This document shows positions 1 to 14,500 of a DNA stretch of 64,000 nucleotides, piece by piece. The notes under the pieces are model-generated. The model ran no database searches. It saw only the letters and a list, made by a program, of their open reading frames with translations, and had not been told where the DNA came from. The DNA lies in NCBI GenBank assembly GCA_010645155.1, contig CM021312.1:13797663-13861662 (forward strand), written 5' to 3'. A program made the position numbers and the translations under genes. Origin of the DNA: Tigriopus japonicus (Eukaryota; Arthropoda; Copepoda; Harpacticoida; Harpacticidae). Position 1 is the first letter of the stretch, and the number at the start of each line of letters is the position of its first letter.

Positions 1-3000
1 CAGGAATTTGAAAAGTTTTAAAAAGATCGTATGCATCATTTTAGTGTTAGATTGAAGAAAGGTCCCTCTACAAGCTGCTTCTTTGACACCTTATAGCAGT
101 CTACGACAAAATATATGGACAATTTTTGTAGTTTACAGTTAGAAACTTCCCTTCCTTTGACATGAAATGTCAGTCGAAAAAGCGCAATTTACTACACACA
201 GTGTCAAAATTTTTGTGCAAACTAGACCCACACAAGGGCAAAATTGGCGCAAACGCGCAAGATATGGAGACACTGCCGTGGTGTTATGGACAGAACACTT
301 ATTTCGTAGTCAGCTGATTTCTTGTCTATTTTTCAATCCTCTAGGGCTAACTTGTTTTGTGATCAAAACGCGCTATTGGAAATGATTTCGAACTTCAATC
401 GAAATTGAACGCGTAGGGGTGAATGCATGCGGCTGGCTCTCATATGAGTTTCCTATTGATCGGTTTCCAATGCATGCCAGCCACAGCTTCACCTTTCAGC
501 TAAAGGTTGGATGAATTTTGCGTGACAAATAAATGCCAATACGCCGTTACACTTTTACACTCGTCGAGCGACATTAGTGTGAAGCGTGGAGAAGTGAGCC
601 AAGAACACTTCATACATGATGTACTTACGTAGGCATAAATATATCCATCGTCCATTCGAGAGTTAGAATCTGAATGACAACTTTCGTTCCTCATTCGGTA
701 CGTTTTGATTTGAGGCTACTCAATGCTTGATATAAGAATAACTCTCGAAATACAAATCATTTGCAAATGACCGAAATCTGCATTAAGTACTTTGTGTCCC
801 TTAATATTAAAATAACTTTGGTGTGGACGGAAAGTATTCCCAAATCCAGCTTTGATTGAACTAACACCAATGTCCCAAAGTTATAGTGGCCATTTTGTGG
901 TAAAAAGCCCAAAAGTTTGATGAAGTTTAGTGTTAGCGTAAAAAGAACGTTTAAGGCTCCTCTTAAAACTCACCTTCCATCATGAAACCAGACAAGTCTA
1001 TGTTGATAAACCTCAGGTCGGACTAGTATGATTTTAGTCCAAGGCTAAAATTGTGGTGAGGTTTTGGGTGTGTGGATTCTCTTAATATCCAATGTTATGA
1101 AGACTAGGGTTTCTTTATCCCAAGATTATCGTTCTATGTAAATTTTACGAATTTTAAAGCCCTGAAAATTAAGTCGTTGATTCCCCGAACAAACGGCATT
1201 TCATGCGGATGGTTCAATTAGAAAGAAAACAATGTCAAGAGGGATTGAAGTACGATAATTAATTTTTAACAAATGAAATTGAAGCTCGAAAGGATGTACC
1301 CTCTGATAATGTCTCTTTTCCGCGGATTGAATTGATTTGGAAACGGCATTAAGGTCAGTCATCCATCGATCACGTTCCTCGTGACTCGGAAACGCTTTAC
1401 TCCTACCTTTTAGATCAATTTTGAGGAAATGCGAGGAACATTACAACTCAAACGATGTTTTTTGGCTCGACCAGATTAGTCCGTATTTTGTGTGCTATGG
1501 ACTCCTTAAATATTTTTTTTTGTGGTGATGTATTGAAAATTAGGAAGTAAACACTAGGTCATTGCACTAAAACTGATGTGTTGTTCAAGATAACATACTT
1601 CCGCATAGTTAAGTTGACAATTGCCAAGTGAGTAATAATTTCCGACTGAATTTCACTCTTTTGTTTTGCCTGCAATTGTGTTTAAGATTGAACCCCTGAT
1701 TAAATAGTTTGCATCCAACAATAATTTGAACTTGATGAACTGTCTCCTCTATTGGTCTTGCTGACACCATCGAGCTCTAGTTAAAAAAATGTAGCGTTTA
1801 AAAAATGTGAAAATAGTTTTCACATTGAAATAGTTTCACGTGAAATAGTTTTGGGTATTCCTCTGCCATTTTTGAAAGAACTATCTCTAGAGCCCGAGTT
1901 GGTTAAATCTAATTTTAATTACAAACTGTCCCGGAAAAAACTTTTTTCAATGCACATACATTTAAAAAAGTTGGCTTTGTCTAGAACCCCCCTCGTATCT
2001 CTGGAATTTGAACCGTTGATATTGGGGACTTGAGGTGTTCAAATTATCTCCATACCTGCGTTGCAATCTGTTCATCAAAGCTATTGGTGGCCTCAGAGAT
2101 CGCGTTGCTGCTTCTGTGGTGGTTGTTGTTATTGCTGTGACCGTGCACTCACAATGCAAGGTCGCTTAATAGAGATCACTTTACCCTTACCAAATTGTTG
2201 GCCCAATTCTTTTCACATCCTCGTCACTCGCGATAAAACTCAAGCCGACTTTGCTGGCGTCAAAGCGGGTGAAATGCACCGAAATCCGGTCGGTTGCACT
2301 TCAAGAAATATGAACTACCTACTTCTACCTTCTTATCGTTTTTCAAGCAGGATCGATTTATTTCTTTTTCGTCAAGCCATTGGAATGGTTTTTTTAAAGC
2401 TGGCTGTCGGTTTAATTTTGCTGTTGGCAACGAGTTAAGAGGTCTAAGGTAATTTGCCTTATGCGATTCAGATCGGAGGTGTTGCTCGGATATTTTTGCA
2501 ATAGTCACTTTTCCGCATTCTGCATGGCAATTTTTGCATCTCCTTCAAGACGAAGATGAAGGGCTGACAAAGGAGGATCCTACATATTAGCTGTCCTAGA
2601 TAGTTTATACACACTCCATGCACATCCCTCTAAAAAGGCCTGTGGAAAAGGAAGAATGTGTCCAGAAAACTTGGATGTCTTGGTAATCAAGTGATTAACC
2701 GAAACACGGATAATAATGATGATGAGGAAGATGATCTTCCCTTTTGCCAGGGATTACCAAAACCTGGCTAATCGTCTTGTCATTCGGAAACATGCACGTC
2801 ACTTGACTCACATTTAAAAGAGTCACTGGCCACATTACCTAAAGAGCTCTGGCATCAGTTCCCCCTAGTAAACTTTGTTCCAGGGTTAAAGCATCCTTCT
2901 GCGAATTCTTGCGCCGAAGGAAGACTCAAATCATTGGTCAAATGTTCAAGTCACAAAGCACGACTTTTGACCTTCAAAAGAAGTGAAAAAGGGGACTTTT

Positions 3001-3050
3001 TGCCTTGGTTTAAACGCCAAAAATGCTTTTTTTGAAGAACTTTTGCTGTC

Positions 3051-3490
3051 TAGGTTTCAGAGATTAAATGTCTTGAGGTTACGATTCACTCTCAAAACCT
3101 AATTTACTAAAGGCTAAAACAGAAATGAAGTGTCCATGGCATTGAAAACTCTCAAAAAAGGCCTTTGTGAACATCTTCTCCCCGTCATTTTTAATTCAAA
3201 TATGATTTTGAAAACCTTGTTGGATAGGTTTTAGAAAATGTGTGATTTGATGTTATGCATCACTCTCAGAACTCTCAAAAATGTGGTTCAACGGTATAGA
3301 GAAAATAAGTAAGTGTCAATGGCATTGTTGCTTCTACTTCATCAAAAAAGAAGTCGTTCCAAACGTTCAAAAGTCAAAGAGAATTGGAAACAAAACTTGT
3401 TGACCAGGTTTTAGAGGCGTTAAATGTCACTCTCGAAACCTTATGTACACAACAGGAGTAAGAATAGAAAATGAGCGTCAATGACTCCGC
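3051..3490. repeat. Degenerate tandem repeat, period about 175 bp
   Basis: Three related units begin at about 3051, 3225 and 3405. Each opens with (T/C)AGGTTTTAGA-like sequence, then a TTAAATGT-type stretch, CACTCTC, and ends near GTGTCAATGGCATTG. Spacing is 174 and 180 bp. A weaker unit may start near 2875. Similar openings also occur at about 9806 and 9901, so this may be a local expansion of a dispersed element. Divergence between units is high. Confidence 0.5.
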
Positions 3491-6400
3491 AGATTCCTCG
3501 CAACCTTATTACGGTCTACTCAAAGAAAGAGGCTCTTATATAGATTTCGTTTCAACCATTTAGAAAACGAATTTGGACCTTTCCCAACTGAAGATGAGTA
3601 ATTCGGAGAAGAATTGCCTCTGACAACTCAGGGACAGTCAATGAAGCGAAAATGCTGAGTTTGTGGCAATGAGTTCGTTAGTCGTGTGATGGCTGAGCAT
3701 CACCACGATGATGAAGCGTCAAAGCATTTGCACGACGTCCAAGTACGTGTGTAGGTCACAATGCAAGCAAAAAAGTACGACGTGTGACAAAGTGACATTT
3801 CCATCAGATACACGCCACAACTCATCCTCACGGTCATTTTTTCTTGAGTTTCCGCTGACTGATTGGACGTCCTCATTTTTCTATAAGTGCATCATCTGAT
3901 CTTTCTAACGGAAGAGGATCATATCCGTTAAATTTAGAAGCGGATCTGCGTCGGTCGACCGACTCCACAAACCACCTTTCAATCATGTTTGCCCAGATAT
4001 TGCGATGGCTTTTTGATGCTCTTGCGGTTTAGTTACACTTTGGGGCCCACTCACTCAATTTTGCCTGTATTCGTGCTCAAATCAGGAAACGGCCCCTTTG
4101 TTCTGGATAACTTGCCTAGGAAACGGAAGAAAACATGCATCAGGTTTGCCAGAATTCCATCAATGTCTGTTTAAGTCTTTCAGCGTAAAGCGTCTGACAT
4201 CGTCACTTTCCAGTTGACACATTTCAGTGCCACTAGTATTTCTTGAAAATGCATTTTAAAAAGGCTTTTTTGAAGGCTTGATTTATATCAAGGGCCAAAT
4301 GGCGACCCTGTTTGGGTGGAGTTTGTCATCAAAATGTAATGGCTGCCTCTAAGGCGGAGATGGTTTTGTTGGGCTGCTGATCATTAAATAATACACATGC
4401 ACAGTTGCACAGACAGTATTTTGTACAAGTACGTAAAAAATGATAAAATATTCATTCGCTTTTTGGGGCTGGTTTCATGAAGGTTTCCCAGTTTCCGACG
4501 GTTTGTGATCAATGGACAAAGAGGGTACATTTCGAGTACCCCTCAATTACAGGTCAAGGGTAAAAAGATTTACTAACAAGTTTCTAAATCTCTTTGTTCG
4601 CCTTAATCCCTATGAAAAAGAAGACGAAGAGGAGAAGGATGTGCAATTTGTAATTATTTAGTAATTAGAACATCACGACGATAAGGAAATGTCGAGGCCC
4701 AAGTCTCTTCAAGAAGCAAAGATGAAATGTGCACAAAGCCAGGTTTCAAATGACACTTGAAACATGTAAACAGGGTGCCTGTCATTTGGTGAATGAGACC
4801 TGCCTGCAGAAAAAAGATCAACGTCGGAAATTGAAAAAGAGGCCCAGAAAATGTTGCCAATACAAGCAACACCCGCAATTAAAAATATGAAGCTAATAGC
4901 AGGCTCAAAGCAATTTGTCATATTTACTCTAAAAAAGTGTGGCCTCTCACTTTTTAGTCCCGCTTTTCGGGAGGATTTATTCGCAAGGGAACTCTTTTAA
5001 ACTCTCAAGTGGGAATAAGTGATGTTTTCTTTCAGCTCTCAAGGTTGGACATCTCAATCTATTTGGCTAAGGAATCAGCCGATTCGTAATTATCAGCTGG
5101 ACGAATGACGTATTGGTCATCGCTATTGTCCTGGTTTGACGTTAAAAGTGGAAGAGAGGAGGGACTTCCTGGAAAATGATGGGGCACTTTCTGTGAATCG
5201 GATTTTTCATCTTCCCTTTCAGGCCTCTCTTACTGTACTTGGAAGCATCTTGACAGATACCAAAGAGAGTGTGGTGAATAGGGTGCCAAAATTCTGCCGT
5301 GGCGTCCTCAAAGGAAGCATCCTAGCGCCTCAAATAACGCTTTTCAGCGACATTGAGTCATTTGGGTGTGGAGAATGCATAAAAAAGACAAGAGGCTAAA
5401 ATGTAAATTATTGTCCTTCGAGTTGTCATCCAAAGGAAGCTCAAATTTGTTTCTCGACAAAAAACGGTTTTATGATGTGATTAAGACGGAGCATTTCCTT
5501 TGATTTACACGCAAATGTTTGTTTATTACGCAAACATGTCTTGACAAGCCGCCATCGTCGTAAAACTACTGCACATACCAAGTGTTTGGCTCCATTAAAT
5601 CTTATAAACCTGAAAAAGAGTCCACCTCAATCTCAGGGCTAGTGATTCCAATAAGTTTGAGTGAGTCTGTCTTTTGCAAAGCTACACCCACAATCGATGA
5701 CAGTTCTGGTTGAGCCCAAGTTGTCTCTAATCCCTTGACAAATTGAGCAATCATGTTACTCTTGTACCTGCGTTCAACAGACATCCAGTTCATGTCGAAT
5801 CTGGAAGGCCTATTTGGTCGTGTAACAACCTCTATTGCCTTTGTTTAAGCGAGCTTCTTTGAACCACCCAACACGCCCACCTTACAATATTTTAAATCAG
5901 AGCAATTCTCGTTCAAACTCCCGTTTGAATTTGACAACAAATTTTGGCCAGTGTTGCTAGATTGTGGGAGCATATCCAGACATGAGACTGTGGGAATGAA
6001 AAATATGCAATTGCGAAAGTCGCCAAATTCCCAAATTCCTAAATAGAGCATATTTTTCTGTCTGGTCGAGGAATCACGTTGTTTCTTGTCTCTGTTCATA
6101 ACGTCAAAGCTGTATGCAAGAAAAATGTCTGTCAGTGACATTCTCATGCATCCATTAGGGGCTATTTTTTTTCTAAGTGACGTGATGTATTTTGTGCCGC
6201 AATTTTCTAGCTTTCTTGGGTAAGAATATTTTGCTTTGAAAGCTTTATCTTTGAACTGTTTTCGATTTAGACCACCAGGAAACACTGATCTTGGCATCCC
6301 TGAATTCAAACTTTGTTGCCAATATTTTCCCTTCCACGACAATTAAAACTCGCAGTTAAATGGTAAAAGATGCCATTGAAATTGGTGTCTAATGTCCATG

Positions 6401-8645
6401 TTCTGGACGTTATGAGCTTCAAAATAGCTAACTCTCACGGAGTCCATTAATTAAAGTGAGCCCTATTAGTGTCAACCTTGAGCTCTCAAGCCAGGAACCA
6501 TACCGATTAGGGACAAGTTATGTGCCTCTCCTGACATTCCGGCGATTCGAATCACTTAATTTCTTATCCCACTTTTTCGTTGTAATTGCGAATTCGTGCT
6601 TGTGCCAACTTTATAATTTTCCTAACTAGGTACATCTCTGTGAGATTTGTCCCTGTCCAAGATCTTTGATATACGCATATACTCTGTACTAATGCTTAAT
6701 GACTACTCTGGATTGAGAAAATTGCCACTGACCCTGAAACACTCCCAAAATGCAAAAAAGATAGCTCAAGTTAGTGCATGAGCAAGACACGTTTCCAAAA
6801 TGCATTAATCTCAAGTAGTATGTTTCCTAACAAGACATTTCATTCATATCAACAAAGAAATGTAAATATTAAATAAAAAGTGTTTTGGCAGTGGACCTCA
6901 AAAGTAAGCAAATTTAAGAACTAGAGTGGTTTTTATAATACACATAAAGCACATCTTGAGTTTCTTTCTTAACAAAAAGAAATCCGCATCTTCAATATCT
7001 TCCGAATTTTTAGCCATGTTGTCATTTTGCCATTCACAATGAAACTCAAAAGCAATGCTTGGTTCTAATTTCGATTGAACTCTGATGTATGCATTTAATG
7101 CCAAGAGCCACACTGCTCTGGTTATCTCTGCAAATAATCTATTGATTGTCTCAATAGCACACAAAAATGTACCTCTTTGACCTTAGTCAAACAACTTCAA
7201 TTTTTTGTAGCTTGAACTTGCACTTCAAATTATTTGTTTACTTGTACTTTGAGCTGGAAAACACCATTTAGCGGTAGCTCAATAAAAATGAATGCATATG
7301 TTACAAGCGGCCAGTGGAGAAGAACAATTTAGCACTCATTAAGATTGTAGATTCAGATAAAGCCGAGGAGAGGTAAAGAATTGGTAAAACATGAGCAGGG
7401 AACAAAAACAGGCTTGCCAATTAAACTTTTACTGATCATCACCATGGGTCACGATTACAACTGGCCGAATATTTTAAACAATCAATACTCAACTACACGA
7501 GAACGAATCAGTGGCAACCCTGTATGATTGAGTTCCCGCAGGGATGCTCTTGATCTGGATTATGAGACGCAAATGACCTTTTCTTGCCAGATTGGATAGA
7601 TTGCCCACCAGGAAGCAAGGGATCCCTTCATAGACTGGACAAGTAGATTTCAAAACATAATACATACCTCTATGTAAATTTTGCTCACAGATGATGAAAA
7701 AATGGTCATGGGATTTGAAGCGCTTTTTAATGTTAACTGCCATCCTAAGTGTGCTAACGCATATTCTTTGAACAGACAAGTCAATGTTAGTTATAGTGCC
7801 ATCATATTACAGATTAGTACTGAAGAATGAACATTTTTCAGAACAAAAACTCTCTTGCCATCTCATTTTTTCTCCCCAAATATTTGTTTATATTTTCACT
7901 CTGCTGAACATTGTATATTGGGTAACAAGCGCTAGGTTTCACATTAGTTCATTAGCTTTGAGTGTACCACATCACGTCCAGTAAAGTTAGGAGTCTTCAG
8001 CAGAGGGGCAAGCTAATTGCTCTTTGAACTTGGACTTGGCACAATGCCCTTGATACAATTTGAAGAACCACTAAATCATATTCGCCGTCTCAATAGGTGT
8101 ACAGGCATACACCCCTCAAATTCAAGTGATGGCTTTGTTTGGAATTTGTATCAGGACTTTTATGAGGCCCTCACCCAACAACTAGTTTTCCAGGAAAATG
8201 CAACGGGACATGATCGTTTTTGCACGTATGTCACAGATCGGAAGTATCCGATCTACTTGAAAGAAGAGGAATGTTGAGCAAGTTGGATCGCAAGGAGTTG
8301 AATGGCAGGTTTCAAATTCTTCCCAGGACGCTTTTCGCCTTCATGTGAGGAAATTTCACGCCCACATCAACTCAGGGTCGCCCAAAATCCGAGTTGAAAC
8401 TTGTCACTCAGCTTAGAGACTGACCCAAAGACCTTGGAAACATGTTTCAAATGGCAACCCTGGATGTCTCAAAATTTGCATTGTTTCACAGGAACCCACA
8501 TATGTGAGCTTTGAAGGATTATTATTGGGAAGTGTGGGGAATCGCTCGCCAATCGTGGGGTATATGCAAATATGAGAGACTTCCAATCGCATTTCCTTCA
8601 TAGCATTGAGCCTTGTTTTTGTTTTCCTATCTCGAGCTACAATTA

Positions 8646-8696
8646 NNNNNNNNNNNNNNNNNNNNNNNNNNNNNNNNNNNNNNNNNNNNNNNNNNN
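8646..8696. other. Assembly gap (51 N)
   Basis: A run of 51 unknown bases in non-coding sequence. Flanking sequence shows no obvious repeat or gene. Confidence 0.99.
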
Positions 8697-11374
8697 GGTG
8701 GATAATGTAAGAAGCAGGTTAAAAAGTGCCTTTTAAGGCACAAAGTTCATTCATTTGTTGCGGAATGATTATCCCCATCAACCTCATTGTCGTCCTCTGA
8801 CGCAAGATCAAGGTATGACTTGTCATGCTGGGCAATAACATTAGTCTCGTTATGATCTGGATGACTTCCTAACATTATCGCGAGACTCCCAAACCGTCCT
8901 GGTGGCTACGCGTATTTTCACACCTAAATCCGAATCCGGAAATGTCGGAACATTGATGAAGGTGCATAACTAGGAAAGAAATCAATCAACCATTAATAAC
9001 ACATCATTCCTAGGAATAATGTCTTAACGTTTTCTAAAGTAGGACATGCCAACAATCCCAGTATTAGAATACACGAGATGAATGTGTCCGGCATAATGTA
9101 CGTTTTCCGAGCTCTTCTAATGTGATTACTACAATACTTGCTACAGTCTATAGATACCAAAAGACGAGAACAGTGAAGACTGGATATAAAACTATTGAGG
9201 TCACCAACAAGATTACTCTTTCATATAGTTAAAAATGGAAATAAGAATGTCCGTAAACAACTATCGGGATTTTCATATCAAGACTCTTTTGTCTTGTATT
9301 CGTATGAGCAACAATTCATAGATTTTTACATATTCCAATGGTATTTTGACTTTTCGAAATTGAACTCGATGAAGCTTGAGCGTGTGAAAATATTGTAAGA
9401 ACACAGTCCTAAAGATGTGGAGAGCGGACATTGAACAATGAGATCGCTATCAGATCTTATCGTATTCGTGTTCGACATAATTCATTCTCCTCACCACGAA
9501 GGTGGATGATTTTTCTTTCTAAGCACCTTTTTGAGTCGCTCATCGCCATTTGTGTCAAAGTGGGGGCAAAGGATAGTTTGCTCCAGAGAATTTCGGAAGG
9601 AATCCGTGAAAATATTTTCCATCTTAACTGGAATCGGAGGTCATTCATCTTAACTCAGTTCATAAATTCGTGCATGCTAATTATCTCGTGGAATATTCAT
9701 ACGCCATGTGCGAGCCCAAGTTATTGATTCCAGAAGATCTGCCAAAGTCTCGAAGACATTTAGTGCTCCATTATCCTTATTATAAGCAATTTACTAATTT
9801 GTTGACTAGGTTTCAGAGAGTTCTAGATTTCTTTCCGGTAACATACACTCAATAAACCTCTTAGCAAAAGTTTGAAAGGATCCATTGTACCCTTTTATTA
9901 TGACCAGGTTTTATGCAATGGACTGAATTTGAGTCTCTTAAAGTGAACTTTCGATCGTAAAAAAAGGTTTTTGGAATCCCGTTGTCCGCTCAAATCAGAA
10001 ACACGTCTCTTATGAAGTTGTCTTGATCCTCGAATACATATTTCTAAAGATCAACTCTCGACATTTTTACGTCAGCCCCTAAATGAAGTCTTATTTCATG
10101 CATTTTCGTCCTTGAGGTGCTCTTGTTCTAGGAAGATTATGTTTTAACCAGTCATGCAATGGGTCATTTTTCATTCCCCTATGATTTTCACCATTATCAC
10201 GTGTTCGATCTGCCCCAAAAAGTCACCTCTCATTCTCAGTGACCCTGACCAAGTAAGCTTGAACATCGGGTTAAGAACTGTGAAGAAAAAAAGACCCCTA
10301 AGAACGTCTTGGTTATTTATTGGCACTCTTTGATTGGAACTGATGTCCATTACTGTAGAAGACCTTCGGCGAGTGATTTTCTCTCCCTACTTGAAGTTTG
10401 GGGAGTACGTGTGACCCCCCTTGACGGAAATATTGATGGGGTCATCTTCGACACCAATGAATGGAAAATGCTTCCAAGCTAATTTATTTCTAGCGCCCTC
10501 TGTACTCAGGGTTGCCATTCTCGACCAAGGCTTCAAGAACAAATATTTTTTTCTGGACGACAAGGCTAGAGATAAGAGTTATTTGTTTTTTGTTGGTTGC
10601 CATTTTTTACTACTGCTACAAAGAATGTCATTCCCTTTTAAAAATAAATCTCAAAAAAATAACTATACAAAATTTGGTCTACTAAATTTGGGTTCTTCTA
10701 CAAATAACCTCTATTCTTTTTCAACTAGATCGAATTTGGGTCATTTTTGTAAAAAAATGGGCGAGCTCGTTCATTTATGCTCTATTCAGAACAAAGCTTT
10801 GAGTAGGTATGATTTTTGACTCCAGCATTTTATGGAACTGAGAATTGAAATGCATGGTCTACACAACAGAGGAATGGTTTCATTTCCTTGTGAGCACAAT
10901 TGACCATTTTCAACTTAAAATCATATTTATTTGCCGGAGGCCTCGTCGTCCAGAGAAATACAGTGGTCCTTGCTTCTTCTGAGAGAAAATGGGATCCATA
11001 AATAATGGAAGGCCGGAAAGGAACCCTGCCTTCTATTCTTTCATTGTTAATCGCCTTCTTCGCGATGAGATGACTTTATAAAGCTGAGGTCTTGGTTGAT
11101 TGGTCGGCGAAAAAAAGAACAAACTCATCCTGACATGAAAGAACGTCAGGGAAGGATTGGCAGGATTTATTTTCCCATTGCTAACCCCGCAAGTCGGGTC
11201 ATTTGTAGGAGGGGAAAGTTGAAGGAATCCTGCGTAATTGGTTGTGATAAATGGCGAGAGAGGCCCTTTACTTGGACAGATATTCATGGGTTTTGACGAG
11301 CATGACTAAATGTAATGCTCGAATGCTTTAACCAGTCTCTCTCACAGGGTTGTTTTCCTCATTCTAAATTCTAG

Positions 11375-11508
11375 CTTGCCAATTCCGCGGACAACATGGA
11401 AAAGCCGGGAAATTTGCTCGAGTCGCCGAGAACGCCACTTTAGGAACCGAGATTTTCAGGGTGTCAGTCTTCCCTCGACAACAGTTTAATATCCAAGCTT
11501 TGGACGGG
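11375..11508 (+). CDS. Cadherin exon 1 (first visible): start of EC1
   Basis: Acceptor TTCTAG, donor GTAAGT. It encodes a Cys-led lead-in then the typical EC opening V-A-E-N-A-T-L-G-T-E-I. The first two bases complete a codon from an unseen upstream exon, and an in-frame stop lies just before the acceptor, so this is not a start exon. Confidence 0.85.
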
Positions 11509-14500
11509 GTAAGTAGAATATCAAGCACGTATTATTTCGCCCTAAGTCTTCTTTGACTGTATTATTCATTTTTATTAGCATTTCCTTTCTTAAATATTTG
11601 CAAAGTTACTCCACTTACAGGATGAAACTTGTTGTAAAATCAAAAGATCTCATTTAAGAAAATAAGAAGTGTAGTTGAAAAAGGTTTTAATTTTGGGAGA
11701 GAAATACAAATACAAAACTAATAAAGATTAGTTAACAAGAAGAGTAATTAAGATTAAGATCAACTATCATTTTCATTATTGGAATAAAACAAAACAATTT
11801 GCTTTAACGTGAGTAGAACGACGATTGAAAAGTTTTTAAACACTTTTTGTACTCTTTTGGGGTCTTTCCCTGGAGCTAAAATTGTGCATAAGTAGAGCTC
11901 GGATAAAGTTGTGATTTTTAAGTTGTTATACTTTTTGCTTAAAGTTTGACAGAATTCTACGAAAGTTGCCAAAAATGCAATTTTCTGGCCTGGAAATGCC
12001 ACTTTGACATAAAAAATGTCTGATTTGGCCAAATATATGTCTCAATTCTAAGCGGAGGTTTGTAATCGTAAGTTTTTCTTTTCTTTATCCCTTGACTTCC
12101 GTAAGAACACGGTTGTGCTTTTTACGAATTATTTCAAAATTTGAAAAAGCCATCAATTCTTTGAAAAGGTTTTGTAAAAGTACATGTAACATATGTAATT
12201 AGAATAGTTTCCAGCAGGATTTTAGCAATCGGGACAAAAAAAACTAAAAGTTGCTGTATGTTGCCAAGAAATCGAAAGGTTGCTAAATTTGACTAACATG
12301 ACCAAAAGTTTGCAAGTACCATTTTACAATTTCGTCCATGCCTTATTCATAAATTACTGAAAATAAAAACGACTTACACTATTTTACCTCATCAATTCGC
12401 AGCCAATTCATTATACTCTTTAGATTTGTGAAGTTTTACTTGACATTGAAGTATATTTGAGTGAATAGAAAGTTGCAAAAAAGAAGCTGCACATGTTTAT
12501 TTCTGTGCAATACAACCTCGCCCCTTCTTCATATTTCATGTCATGACTATCTCGCTTGTTTGGTGGTTAATTAAATCCTCAAGCAGACCGAGAAAATAAT
12601 GCGCCATGCATTAAATCATGCTATAATTACCATTCCTTCGTTCTTTTTCCAGTCTCGTTCAGATGGTTATTTCACATTCCGTGAAATCGACCGACGAACC
12701 GTTGCACTCATTCTCCAACAGAGTCTCGAGGACCTCGTCGACCAATCAGCCCCTGTTAGTGCCCTTCAGTTCAGACTATCTTGTCGAGGCAGAAGTGGTG
12801 TAAGTATTCAAAATCAACCTTGAATGAATTAAGGATTTTAACCCAAGCTTAAAATAGACCCCTACAGATGTCGTGGGGAACTAAAGTTGAAAGTCTTGTT
12901 AACTTTGAACTTAACCCATTTTCCCACCATTTCTTGGCGACTTTTTTAAGCTTGGGTTAAAATCCTTCATAGGGCCACTTTGGGATGTTAGGGTGACACC
13001 GCCATTACAGATTTGACTGCAGACCACTGAATCGAATTATGATCAAAATTACGAGCTTTAAAGGGTCCGAAGTATTCAACCCACGTTGCCCACACCTTTT
13101 CTCGGGAATGAGTCAGTCTTTTTGGTCTGATGGAATGCCACTGCCTTTTTTGTTTTAGCACATTTGCATGCAAATCAAGCGCTTTTACCACATTAGCAAA
13201 TGTACCTCAAGGTCACCCTAATGAATCTTGAGAAGAAACAAGTCAGCTGACACAAATGTTTCAAAAGAAATGACCACCAATGGCGCTGCTTAGAGGGTCA
13301 AAACCTCCAGTAAGCAATGGGAGCAATTACCGAATCATATTACAGACCTGCTGCTGTTAGCAGTCTAGACTTGCCAAAAATGTCACAGTTTTCAAGAGTC
13401 AAATTTTCAAAAAAATGGTGCATTTAAGATTAATGGCAAGGCTAATGTATGTTGAGGAGTATTGCAAAGTAATTTAAAAAGAAGATCAGAAATTGGAAGC
13501 TGTCAATTAAACAAATTATTTATTTTAACGTTTTCTTCCCCCAGGAACCAATCTCCTCTGGGTATCTTCTTATTCAATGTCAGGCATTCCTGATTCCAAA
13601 GTTCGGAAGAACCCTCTCAATTTATGTAGTGAAATTTTAGATAAAAGCCACAAAACATACTTTTTTGCAAAAAAAAAGGTCAGGAATTGTTATTCCAACT
13701 TCAAGTTGTGCACATGAGAAAGGAATTGTTGCAACTGCCAAGCCTAAATCTTTGTTTTAGCTACCTTACATGCTCACCAGTTCCGAACCCTTTTTCCCGC
13801 CAAAAATCATGACACCACTAGTAATTCCTGCAGTAGGAAGTCCTAACTTCCATGGATTTTAAGCTCAACCAACAGCAAAGTTCAAAATCAATAGAAACAA
13901 AAAATAAGAACACCCATTTAAACACAAAAATTGCTGAAAAAGTAGGTTTTATTTATTTTTCAACTTAAACCTTCCTAGCAGCACCACTTTTGATCAATTC
14001 CATAACCTTTTGCATCATCTAACTCATATTTTCCCGCATTACTATGCCTGCAATTACATTTTCGATTACAATTTTTTTTTGCCTTTTTCTCTATTCAGAT
14101 AATGTGTCCTATAAATTGTATTTGTTGTTACATTCAAAACCATTGTAATTGTAATAAAAGTACAATTTCAAAATGATTGACGCCAGTCTGTCCCGAAGGT
14201 TATTTTTGTCCAAAACGAAGAGAAATAGAGCGGGAAATTCAAATCTAAGCCTTTTTTACCATCATTCTTTTAGCGCACAGACTATTTACCAGTCACCGTG
14301 CACATTGACGACATCAATGACAACCGACCCGAGTTCATTGGCACGCCCTACAACGTGAGTCTGGATGAATCGGCCACGCCTGGTTTGACCGTGTTTCGAG
14401 GCATTTCGGCCCTTGACCGTGATAAGCCGGGCACTGCCAATTCTGCCATCACTTATTCCATTGTGAGTGGAAATGAGGCCAAGAAGTTCTCATTGGAGGG

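Larger units (their letters stand above)
1..11374. other. Region without a supported gene, upstream of the cadherin
   Basis: No open frame here has splice signals together with recognisable protein content. The longest frames (for example 165 codons at 5845-6342, minus) have no domain I can name and sit in AT-rich sequence. The cadherin exon at 11375 needs an earlier exon ending in phase 1 and carrying the start and signal peptide. It may lie here inside long introns or beyond the window; I could not find it. The region also holds a degenerate 175-bp tandem repeat (about 3051-3490), a 51-N gap and scattered GGCAACCCTG-type transposon ends. Confidence 0.5.

Noticed and set aside
2040..2160. 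Plus-strand hydrophobic reading (A-A-S-V-V-V-V-V-I-A-V) that could be a signal peptide of the cadherin, and an Asn/His-rich minus-strand reading
   Set aside because: The plus reading has no ATG in frame and its possible donors end in phase 0, while the first visible cadherin exon needs phase 1. The minus reading is a CAA/ACC low-complexity stretch.
4654..4921. Two overlapping minus-strand frames with hydrophobic starts
   Set aside because: Hydrophobic runs in two frames of the same AT-rich DNA are expected by chance; no splice donor or downstream coding signal supports either.
5845..6342. 165-codon minus-strand open frame, with another at 5602-5793
   Set aside because: Longest non-repeat frame in the first 11 kb, but no domain, no signal peptide, no splice context and a composition typical of chance AT-rich frames. 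Not listed as a gene.
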